Origin: Gemmatimonadaceae bacterium
GTDB lineage: Bacteria > Gemmatimonadota > Gemmatimonadetes > Gemmatimonadales > Gemmatimonadaceae
Direction: 5' to 3'
Assembly (NCBI GenBank): GCA_020851035.1
Contig: JADZDM010000024.1
Span: 62,001 to 126,000 of the forward strand
Length of the DNA: 64,000 nucleotides
The first letter of the stretch is position 1; every line of letters begins with the position of its first letter. A program made the translations under genes and the position numbers. The notes beneath the pieces are model-generated. The model ran no database searches. It saw nothing but the letters and a program-made list of their open reading frames with translations, and was not told the DNA's origin. This document shows positions 43,555-50,380 of this stretch, piece by piece.

Positions 43555-43767
43555 TCACCCCGCCGGCGGTGTGCCCGAGGGCCCGGCGTCGCCGGCCGCG
43601 GGCGCGTCGCCCGGCGCGGCGGGGAGGCGGCCATCCCGCTGCAACGCCCGGCGCAGGACGAACTCGATCTGGCCGTTCAGGCTGCGCAGGTCCGCGTTCG
43701 CCCAGCGCTGCATGGACTCCAGCAGCGCCGGGTCGACGCGCAACAGGAATGACTTCCGCTCCGCCAA
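43555..43767 (-). CDS. Arc/CopG-like ribbon-helix-helix protein
   Basis: A 70-aa protein. The N-terminal 45 residues fit a ribbon-helix-helix DNA-binding fold: strand KSFLLRVDPALLESMQRWA and helix RSLNGQIEFVLRRALQR, as in Arc-type proteins. The C-terminal 25 residues are Pro/Ala/Gly-rich and probably disordered. It lies 9 bases downstream of the SPFH gene on the same strand, so it is co-transcribed with it. I infer it represses the shared promoter, which carries a palindrome at 44683-44697. Confidence 0.8.
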   Translation of the reverse strand: MAERKSFLLRVDPALLESMQRWANADLRSLNGQIEFVLRRALQRDGRLPAAPGDAPAAGDAGPSGTPPAG

Positions 43768-43776
43768 CGGTCCGGC

Positions 43777-44646
43777 CTACTGGTAGATCGTGCCGGTGTT
43801 CAGCACCGGCTGCGCACTCCGCTCACCGCAGAGCACCACCAGCAGGTTGCTGATCATGGCGGCCCGGCGCTCGCCGTCGAGCGTCGCCATGCCGCGTTCC
43901 TCGACCATCTGCAGCGCCATGTCCACCATGCCCACGGCGCCCTCCACGATCTTGGTGCGGGCGGCGATCATCGCCGAGGCCTGCTGGCGCTGCAGCATCA
44001 CTCCCGCGATCTCCGGGGCGTAGGCCAGGTGGCTCACCCGGCTCTCGATCACTTCCACGCCGGCCTTCGCGAACCGCTCCGTGAGCTGGATGCTCAGCTC
44101 GTTCGCGATCTCGTCGGGATTCACCGAGAGGGAGACCTCCCCCTCGGCGTGGGCATCGTACGGGTACTTCGTGGCCAGTGCACGCAGCGCACTCTCGCTC
44201 TGCGTCATCACGTACGTCTCCACGTTCTCCACCTCGAACAGCGCCTCGGCGCTGTCGATCACGCGCCAGACCACGATCGCCGCGATCTCGACCGGGTTGG
44301 AGTGCTTGTCGTTCACCTTCAGGCGCGTGGTCTCGAAGTTCCGCGCGCGCAGCGTGATCCGCTTCTTGGTGAAGAACGGGTTCGCGAAGAAGAGCCCCTG
44401 CTGGCGCACCGTGCCCTTGTAGGTGCCGAAGAGCTGCAGGACCTTGGCCTCGTTCGGCTCCACCGTGAACAGGCCGGCAGACAGGAAGAGACAGGCCAGG
44501 ATCAGGACCGCGCCGCCGGCGAGCGTGGAAAACGACCGCCCGCTGATGCCGGCATAGATGAAGTACGCCCCGATGGCCATGCCGGCGAGCAGGGCGAACA
44601 GCATGGGGAGGCCAGGGGCGGCCTTGCGGAGGAATTCACGTGTCAT
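43777..44646 (-). CDS. SPFH/stomatin-like membrane protein
   Basis: A 289-aa protein. Two N-terminal membrane helices (about residues 13-32 and 42-60) lead to an SPFH domain at about 61-250: [61 protein letters not shown] and [20 protein letters not shown]. The C-terminal part contains a coiled-coil-like stretch [20 protein letters not shown] proteins form oligomeric rings or scaffolds in membranes. The pair with a downstream RHH gene is common in related bacteria. The promoter region upstream holds a strong palindrome. The start at 44646 fits the family length. Confidence 0.9.
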   Translation of the reverse strand: MTREFLRKAAPGLPMLFALLAGMAIGAYFIYAGISGRSFSTLAGGAVLILACLFLSAGLFTVEPNEAKVLQLFGTYKGTVRQQGLFFANPFFTKKRITLRARNFETTRLKVNDKHSNPVEIAAIVVWRVIDSAEALFEVENVETYVMTQSESALRALATKYPYDAHAEGEVSLSVNPDEIANELSIQLTERFAKAGVEVIESRVSHLAYAPEIAGVMLQRQQASAMIAARTKIVEGAVGMVDMALQMVEERGMATLDGERRAAMISNLLVVLCGERSAQPVLNTGTIYQ

Positions 44647-44680
44647 GGGAGTTCTCGACCTGGGTGAAGTGACATCGATA

Positions 44681-44698
44681 TGATATCACCGTGATATA
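44681..44698. promoter_or_regulatory. palindromic operator-like site of the SPFH gene
   Basis: ATATCAC-C-GTGATAT at 44683-44697 is a perfect 7-bp inverted repeat around one base. TGATAT also recurs 11 bp apart (44681 and 44692). On the minus strand it sits between a TCGACG -35-like hexamer and a TATCAT -10-like hexamer with 17 bp spacing, and covers part of the -10. This is the position of a repressor operator for the SPFH-RHH operon; the co-transcribed RHH protein is the natural candidate. Confidence 0.55.
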
Positions 44699-44762
44699 CG
44701 ATCGTCGACCCCCCTGGTTTCAGCCGACACCGACCGTGGTGGCGACAGGCATGACGCACGAA

Positions 44763-44788
44763 GGGGGAGCGGCCACCGGCCGTCCCCC
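44763..44788 (-). terminator. GC-rich hairpin after the candidate immunity gene
   Basis: GGGGGAGCGGCC pairs with GGCCGTCCCCC around a 3-nt loop, with one bulged base, within 80 bases of the minus-strand gene stop at 44844. It may end the toxin/immunity transcript ahead of the SPFH promoter. Confidence 0.45.
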
Positions 44789-44843
44789 TCTCGCCACCCC
44801 ATTGGCCGGACCCCGGACCGACGCCCGCGCGCCTGGACGAGGA

Positions 44844-45272
44844 TCAGTCCTGGTCGGGTCGGAGCAACCCGTTGACCAGCAGGTCCTCCTTGAGCACCGG
44901 CCCCGGCAGGGTGGGGCGCCGGAAATACCACCACTGCCACTCGGGTCGCCACGCGTTCGTCTGGGCGATGGCCTCGCCCCAGAGGCAGGGGGAGGGCTCG
45001 GTGATGGCGTGGAAGCGCTCGTCGGCTTCGTCGAGGCGCGTCGAGGCGGCGCGCCGCTCCCGGGTGCCGGTGGCGGCGAGTGCGCCGGCGAGGATGTCGC
45101 GGAGGTCCATGTCGTTCAGCCACTCGTCCAGCGACATGTCGCGCCCGCGCTCGGCCTGGGCGACGATCGCCGACCACTGCTCCAGCAGCCCCACCAGCCC
45201 GCGACGCACCACCAGCGGCGCGCAGCCGCGGCTGACCAGGTACGTGTGCACCGCTTCACGTTCGGTGGTCAT
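44844..45272 (-). CDS. hypothetical protein, candidate immunity protein
   Basis: A 142-aa, acidic, soluble protein with no recognised domain. It is helical in prediction and Trp-rich near the C-terminus (RPEWQWWYFRRP). Its start codon overlaps the stop of the upstream membrane-anchored gene by 4 bases (ATGA), so the two are made together. Small acidic proteins coupled behind a nuclease-like domain are the usual arrangement of immunity proteins. The call rests on position and size, not on similarity. Confidence 0.5.
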   Translation of the reverse strand: MTTEREAVHTYLVSRGCAPLVVRRGLVGLLEQWSAIVAQAERGRDMSLDEWLNDMDLRDILAGALAATGTRERRAASTRLDEADERFHAITEPSPCLWGEAIAQTNAWRPEWQWWYFRRPTLPGPVLKEDLLVNGLLRPDQD

Positions 45273-45793
45273 GGTCCACCCCCCGGCGTGCGTGAGGCCT
45301 GCCGCCGGAAATAGGACTCGCCGTCGTTCGGCCGGAAGAACGTGCGGATCGTGCGGTCGCGATTGAACGCCAGGAAGGCCCCGCTCTCGCGATCGAAGCG
45401 GGTCACGACACCGTCGGCACGCCGGGCCTCGAGCACGGTGGCGCCGGTTGCCGCATCCCGCAGTGACTGCGCCGCACGCAGGTAGCCGGCCATGTCCAGC
45501 CCCGGGAACTCGGCACCGTGCTTCTCGAAGTGCTCCACCAGGTGCCGCCGGTTGGTGAAGCCCGGCCCGCCACCGACAGCCGCGGCACCGGCCGACGGTT
45601 CGCGTGCGGCATCGGCATCCCGCGCGGCCTGGCCTGCCGGTGCGGCGCGGGGCGTCGCCGGTGCGGCAGCCGGCGCCGTGCTGGCCGGCGCACGCTGCGG
45701 GGCACGCGACCGCGACGAGAAGATCGCGGCGAGGATCGCGAGGATCACGGCGACCGGAAGGCCGGCCCGGGTGCGTCGGCGCGGACGGTTCAT
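45269..45793 (-). CDS. membrane-anchored protein with RNase-toxin-like C-terminus
   Basis: A 174-aa protein in three parts: a basic N-terminus and one membrane helix (about residues 12-25, LPVAVILAILAAIF); an Ala/Pro-rich linker (about 30-80); and a C-terminal domain (about 85-174) with HLVEHFEKHGAEF, YLRAAQSL, VTRFDRESGAFLAF, TIRTFFRPNDG and a final YFRRQA. This pattern resembles the small RNase domains of polymorphic toxins (BECR-like fold) with a His near the start and a Lys/Arg/Thr set near the end. I chose the ATG at 45793; the frame is open to 45871. It overlaps the following small gene by 4 bases. The toxin role is an inference. Confidence 0.55.
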   Translation of the reverse strand: MNRPRRRTRAGLPVAVILAILAAIFSSRSRAPQRAPASTAPAAAPATPRAAPAGQAARDADAAREPSAGAAAVGGGPGFTNRRHLVEHFEKHGAEFPGLDMAGYLRAAQSLRDAATGATVLEARRADGVVTRFDRESGAFLAFNRDRTIRTFFRPNDGESYFRRQASRTPGGGP

Positions 45794-45960
45794 GCGCAGG
45801 AGCAGGGGGAAGGCACCGCGGCGGGAGAGCGGCGCGTGCACGACCTTCGCCTCGATTCCAGCATCCCGCAAGCGTGCGCGGCGTGGTGCCGGAATGTCAT
45901 GCGTGCCGGCACGCGAGATTCAACGGTCGTCCGTCGCGCGCGGGTCGCGGGACGCGACGA

Positions 45961-46356
45961 TCAGCGGCGGCGGAAGTGCTGGCCGGCGTCCCAGGTCGTG
46001 CTGTCGAACTGCACCAGGCCAAGCGTGCCGCCGCGCACCGCGAGCAGGATGGAGGTGGCGCGGGCCGCCGTTCCCTCGGTGCGGACCACCACCCGCAGCA
46101 GCGAGTCGGCGCCGTCCCAGGTGCCACGTTCCACGAGGCTGTCACGGCCGGGCGTCACGCGCACCAGCTCGGCCATGCCGTCCTCGCGGATCAGCAGCCG
46201 GGCCAGTCGCGCACTGCCTCCGGCACCGGACACGCTGTCACTCTCCCAGCGTCCCACCACCGCGCTGTCCTGGACGCGGGCCTTCTTGTCCCGCTGGCTG
46301 CAGGCGGTGACGGACAGGATGGCGATGCAGAGGAGGGTGGCGTGGCGTGGGCGCAT
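45961..46356 (-). CDS. hypothetical lipoprotein, 131 aa
   Basis: A 131-aa protein with a lipoprotein signal (MRPRHATLLCIAILSVTAC; acceptor Cys at residue 19). The mature part is a small beta-rich domain beginning VVGRWESDSVSGAGGSA, in the style of lipocalin/NlpE-like or META-like folds, with a second conserved-looking strand ERGTWDGADSLLRVV. No catalytic residues are seen. It is divergently transcribed from the M28 peptidase gene, sharing a 101-base promoter region. Confidence 0.7.
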   Translation of the reverse strand: MRPRHATLLCIAILSVTACSQRDKKARVQDSAVVGRWESDSVSGAGGSARLARLLIREDGMAELVRVTPGRDSLVERGTWDGADSLLRVVVRTEGTAARATSILLAVRGGTLGLVQFDSTTWDAGQHFRRR

Positions 46357-46457
46357 GGGGACAATCTCGCACCGGCCGGCACCGCATCACAGCGCCGCTC
46401 CCGGGATCCCGCCCGCCACTGCTGGCGTGGCCCGGCGTTCGGGCGTAGCGTGCCCGC

Positions 46458-48437
46458 ATGGCACTCCACACCCCTCGTCGTCTCCGACAGCTCCCGCGCG
46501 CGGCACTGCTGCTGGCGCTTCCCGCCGCCTTTCCCGCCGCCGACCTGCCTGCGCAGCAACGCCGCGCACCAGCCACCGGCGCCGCCAACGGCGCACCCAA
46601 CACCGATGTCTGGCTTTCGCGCATCAGTCGCCGCGACGGCGCCCTGCTGGTGCAGCCGCCGCTGAACCTCTCGCGGCGCGACGGCTACGACAACCAGCCC
46701 AGCTTCGACGCCCGCGGCCGCACACTGTTCTACACGCGCCGTGCGCCGAACGCGCTGCTGGCCAACACGGAGCGCGACGTGCAGACCGACATCTGGCGCT
46801 ATGCCCTGGATGGCTCGCAGCACGTGCCGGTCGCCGTCACCGCCGAGAGCGAGTACTCGGCGCAGGTCACACCCGACGGCAGCGCGCTCACGGTGGTGCG
46901 GGTGGAGCGTGACTCGGCCCAGCACCTCTGGCGCCTCCCGCTGTCGGCCGACGGTCGCGCGGAACGCCTCGTGGGGCGCGTGAAGCCGGTGGGGTACTAC
47001 GCGTGGGTGGACGCGCAGGTGGCGATGTTCGTCCTCGGCGCGCCCGCCACGCTGCAGGTGATGGACACCGTGTCGGGACGCCTGGACACGATCGCGCGGG
47101 ACATCGGGCGTGGCGTGAAGCGCGTGCCCGGCACTGGGCGCGTGAGCTTCGTCCAGCGCGCCGGCGCGCAGTGGTTCATCGACGAGGTGGACCTGGCCAC
47201 CCGCGTGGTGACGCGACTGGTGCCGACGCTGCCGGGTGCCGAGGAGTATGCGTGGCTGGACAGCACCACCATCGTCGCCGGCAGCGGCACCACGCTGCAG
47301 GTGTGGACGCGTAACCAGCAGGGCTGGAGCGTCGCCGCCGACCTGTCGTACGCCCCGCTCACGAAGATCACGCGGGTGACGATCGATCCCACCGGCGCCT
47401 GGCTGGCGTTCGTGGCCGAGCCCACGCCGGTGCCGCCGCCCCGCGCCGCGACATACCGACCGCGTGTGCGGGATGCGGATGTGGCGCGCGACCTGGCCAT
47501 CCTCGCGGCGGACAGCATGGAAGGGCGGCTGACCGGCTCACCGGGCAGCTGGCGTGCGACGCGGTGGCTGGCCGCGCAGTTCGCGGCAGCGGGGCTGCAG
47601 CCGGCGGGCGACAGCGGCTTCGTGCAGCGCGTGCCGCTGGCGAGGGGCAGCGCGGCGCCCGGCGCGCGGGTGCGTCCGCAGCTCCTCACCAGTTGGGGCG
47701 CGTACGACTCGGTGCCGGCGGCCAACCGCCTGCCGGGCGCCAACGTCGTGGGCTACATCGAGGGCAGTGATCCCGCGTTGCGGAGCGAGTACGTGCTGAT
47801 GACCGCACACTACGACCACATCGGCGTGACGAAGGCGGTGGAGGGCGACTCGATCAACAACGGCGCCGACGACGATGCGGCGGGCACGATCGCCGTCCTG
47901 CAGGTGGCGCGGTTGCTGGCCCGCGGCGCGGTGCGCCCGAAGCGCACGATCATCTTCGCCGCGATGACCGGGGAAGAGGTGGGGCTGCTCGGCACGCGCT
48001 GGTTCATCGACCATCCCACGCGGCCGCTGTCCGAGATGGTCGCGAACCTGGAAGTGGAGATGATCGGGCGCCCGGACAGCCTGGCCGGTGGCGCGGGCAA
48101 GGCGTGGCTCACGGGGTACGAGCGCTCCACCCTCGGCGACCAGTTGCGCGACGGCGGCATCCCGATCGTTCCCGACCGCCGGCCCGCCCAGCGCTTCTTC
48201 GAGCGCAGCGACAACATCGCGTTCGCGCGCATGGGCATCCCGGCCCACACGCTCTCGAGCTTCAACCTGCACGCCGACTACCACACCGTGCGCGACGAGG
48301 CCCGTTACGCCGACCCCTCGCACATGGCGCGCGTGATCGAGGCGGCGGCGCAGGCGATCGTCATCCTCGCCAACGGTGCGAAGCCGGCGTGGCACCCGAA
48401 CGGCCAGCCGGTGGGCACCACGCGACCGATGCGCTAG
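46458..48437 (+). CDS. M28 family zinc peptidase with N-terminal beta-propeller
   Basis: A 659-aa exported protein. The signal peptide (to about residue 33) is followed by a TolB/PD40-type propeller (about 45-320) with blades such as DGYDNQPSFDARGRTLFYTR and YSAQVTPDGSALTVV. The C-terminal catalytic domain (about 340-640) has the M28 zinc ligands in TAHYDHIG, NNGADDDAAG, MTGEEVGLLG, NLEVEMIG and DYHTVRDE. M28 enzymes are aminopeptidases or carboxypeptidases using two zinc ions. The start at 46458 is the only ATG that gives a signal peptide. It is monocistronic and convergent with the OYE-like gene. Confidence 0.88.
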   Translation: MALHTPRRLRQLPRAALLLALPAAFPAADLPAQQRRAPATGAANGAPNTDVWLSRISRRDGALLVQPPLNLSRRDGYDNQPSFDARGRTLFYTRRAPNALLANTERDVQTDIWRYALDGSQHVPVAVTAESEYSAQVTPDGSALTVVRVERDSAQHLWRLPLSADGRAERLVGRVKPVGYYAWVDAQVAMFVLGAPATLQVMDTVSGRLDTIARDIGRGVKRVPGTGRVSFVQRAGAQWFIDEVDLATRVVTRLVPTLPGAEEYAWLDSTTIVAGSGTTLQVWTRNQQGWSVAADLSYAPLTKITRVTIDPTGAWLAFVAEPTPVPPPRAATYRPRVRDADVARDLAILAADSMEGRLTGSPGSWRATRWLAAQFAAAGLQPAGDSGFVQRVPLARGSAAPGARVRPQLLTSWGAYDSVPAANRLPGANVVGYIEGSDPALRSEYVLMTAHYDHIGVTKAVEGDSINNGADDDAAGTIAVLQVARLLARGAVRPKRTIIFAAMTGEEVGLLGTRWFIDHPTRPLSEMVANLEVEMIGRPDSLAGGAGKAWLTGYERSTLGDQLRDGGIPIVPDRRPAQRFFERSDNIAFARMGIPAHTLSSFNLHADYHTVRDEARYADPSHMARVIEAAAQAIVILANGAKPAWHPNGQPVGTTRPMR

Positions 48438-48446
48438 GGCACGCCA

Positions 48447-49394
48447 CTAGCCCCAGTCGAAGCTGACCGCGCACGCGACGTCGCTGAGGATCGCGGCGGC
48501 GGCGCGCTCAGGGGTGAAGTCGCCGTGGAGCACGAACGGCCGTGGATAGCGGTCGCGCAGGCGCGGGGTGAGGTCGGTGTCGGTGGGGCCGGAGAGGTGC
48601 ACCCATGCCAGGTCGAGTGAGGCCAGCAGCCGCAGTGCCGTGCCGAACGTGGTGAGGGGATCACGGTCGCGCATCGCGTTCGCGGTGCCGGCCGGTGACA
48701 GGCGCACACCGGTGCGGTCGGCACCGACCACCTTCGCCACTGCCTCGGTCACCTCCATCAGGAACCGGGCGCGCTGTTCGGCGGCACCGCCGTAGCGGTC
48801 GAAGCGCTGGTTCACGCCGTCGCGCAGGAACTGGTCCACCAGGTGGCCGTCTCCCGCCTGGATCTCGATGGCGTCGACGCCGGCGACCAGGGCGCGGCGC
48901 GCCGCGAGCGAGAACTGCTGCACCACCGCGGGAATCTCGGTCGAGTCCAGCGCGCGTGGCTCTGACGCCGGCTCGTCGGTGCCGCGCGGCGAGCGGAGCA
49001 ACACCGAGGAGGCGGTGAGTGGCGTGGATGTCAGCGGCGCCGCGCCGCCCTCCTGCCACGCGTGGAGCGAGAGACGGCCGCAGTGCGTGAGCTGGAGTGC
49101 GATCCGTCCTCCGGCATCGTGCACGCTGGTCACCACCTGACGCCACGCCTCGCCATGTTCGTCGGTCCAGAGGCCGGCCATGCCTGGCCAACCCACGCCT
49201 GGTCGCGCTGCGGCGGCGCCGTCGGTGAGCAGCAGCCCGGCGTCGGCGTGCGCGGCGAGCAGCGCACCCGACTCCGGTGACGGTGACCAGTCCGCCTGCG
49301 CTCTCCCGCGTCCGAGGCCGGCCTTCAGCACCCGCGAGGGCAGCCGGAGTGCACCGAGTGAGACAGGGGCGTGCAGGATGGGGAAGTCGGTCAT
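48447..49394 (-). CDS. Old Yellow Enzyme homologue with altered active site
   Basis: A 315-aa flavin-dependent TIM-barrel of the OYE/NADH:flavin oxidoreductase family. Supporting blocks: LRLPSRVLKAGLGR, GGRIALQLTHCGRLS, FSLAARRALVAGVDAIEI, LVDQFLRDGVNQRFDRYGG. The usual substrate-binding motif HxxNGY (or HxxHGY) is changed to Gln-Ala-Gly-Asp-Gly-His in EIQAGDGHLVDQF, so the His, the Asn/His and the Tyr are all replaced. The neighbouring NQR and YGG blocks are normal. I infer either an inactive or a repurposed enzyme. The protein is also shorter than classic OYEs. The start at 49394 fits the family. Confidence 0.8.
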   Translation of the reverse strand: MTDFPILHAPVSLGALRLPSRVLKAGLGRGRAQADWSPSPESGALLAAHADAGLLLTDGAAAARPGVGWPGMAGLWTDEHGEAWRQVVTSVHDAGGRIALQLTHCGRLSLHAWQEGGAAPLTSTPLTASSVLLRSPRGTDEPASEPRALDSTEIPAVVQQFSLAARRALVAGVDAIEIQAGDGHLVDQFLRDGVNQRFDRYGGAAEQRARFLMEVTEAVAKVVGADRTGVRLSPAGTANAMRDRDPLTTFGTALRLLASLDLAWVHLSGPTDTDLTPRLRDRYPRPFVLHGDFTPERAAAAILSDVACAVSFDWG

Positions 49395-49563
49395 CGGGGC
49401 CGGGCGCGGGAACGGCGTGCACGTGGCGTGTGCGAGGTGCTCGCGCCGCGGGTGGGGCGGGTTCGCCCCGGCAGGAAGGATACCCGGCGCGCCGGCCACC
49501 CCGGCGTCGAGCGATCCGCCGGTTGCGGTTGCGCCGCCCCTGACCTGCCGCCATTCTCGCCCG

Positions 49564-50220
49564 ATGCCTTCGAACGACGCCGATCGCATCGGCCCCAAGG
49601 GACACGTGTACGTCGAGCTGGTGCGAGAGCAGTACCGGGCGCCGCTCGAGCGCGGGAGCGTGCGCCGGTCGCTGGCCACGGCGCTGCTGGCGATCGCGCT
49701 GGTGATCCTCGGCGTGGTGGGGGCCTGGGTCGCCAATCCCGAGGCGCTGGTTGCGGTGGCGGTCGGTGGCGTGGCGCTCTTCTCGTCACTGCCCGAGCTG
49801 CAGGCGCTGCGCCCGGAGTTCGAGGAGTCGCGGCGGATCGGGTGGGTGGAGCCGTCGTTCGACGACAGCCGGGTGACGGCCGGCGAGCCGGCCACCTTCG
49901 CCACCGTGCTGCATGCCAGGAACGCGCTCACGGTGCGGGGCCTGTCGCTGGTGGCCGAGGCCCACCAGTGGGCGGGTGACCGGCGGGGGGCATCGCTGCT
50001 GGTGCTGCCGCTCCCCGTGACCCTCTCCGGCAGCCAGGTCGCGGCGGGGGACAGCTGGCGCCAGACGGTGACCTTCCGCATCCCCGACAGCGCGCCTGCG
50101 AGCTGGTACGATGCCGGCAGCTCGGTGCGCTGGACGATGACGATGGAACTGACCTTCGCCAACGCCGAGCCGTGGCGCCGGACGTGGCCGATGCTGGTGT
50201 TTCCGGCCGAGGCGAGCTGA
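49564..50220 (+). CDS. membrane protein of unknown function
   Basis: A 218-aa protein. The N-terminal 40 residues are cytoplasmic and basic, followed by two hydrophobic stretches at about 40-60 (LATALLAIALVILGVVGAWV) and 63-80. The remaining 140 residues look like a beta-sandwich: RVTAGEPATFATVLHARNAL, GLSLVAEAHQW, LPVTLSGSQVAAGD and RQTVTFRIPDSAPASWY. I do not recognise a family. It stands between the divergent OYE homologue and the beta-oxidation operon; a weak hairpin at 50242-50257 may end it. Confidence 0.7.
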   Translation: MPSNDADRIGPKGHVYVELVREQYRAPLERGSVRRSLATALLAIALVILGVVGAWVANPEALVAVAVGGVALFSSLPELQALRPEFEESRRIGWVEPSFDDSRVTAGEPATFATVLHARNALTVRGLSLVAEAHQWAGDRRGASLLVLPLPVTLSGSQVAAGDSWRQTVTFRIPDSAPASWYDAGSSVRWTMTMELTFANAEPWRRTWPMLVFPAEAS

Positions 50221-50241
50221 CCGTCAGGCAAACGGGAAGTG

Positions 50242-50257
50242 CACGACGCGGGTCGTG
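50242..50257 (+). terminator. weak hairpin after the membrane-protein gene
   Basis: CACGAC-GCGG-GTCGTG, a 6-bp stem with a 4-nt loop 22 bases after the stop codon. Short, with no T-run. Confidence 0.3.
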
Positions 50258-50380
50258 ACGCGACCCTGACCATCCGACGTTGCGCCGGCGCGGCCGCGGC
50301 GGCAGGATTCGGGTACCACGCCGGCGTCTGCTTCGCGGTCGGCTGCTTCTTCTCAACTCATCGTCTCAACGTCGCCTCTC

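Noticed and set aside
45794-45871. TTG start 26 codons upstream for the toxin-like gene
   Set aside because: No signal for translation start, and the added residues are not conserved-looking; the internal ATG is directly before the basic N-terminus and the membrane helix.
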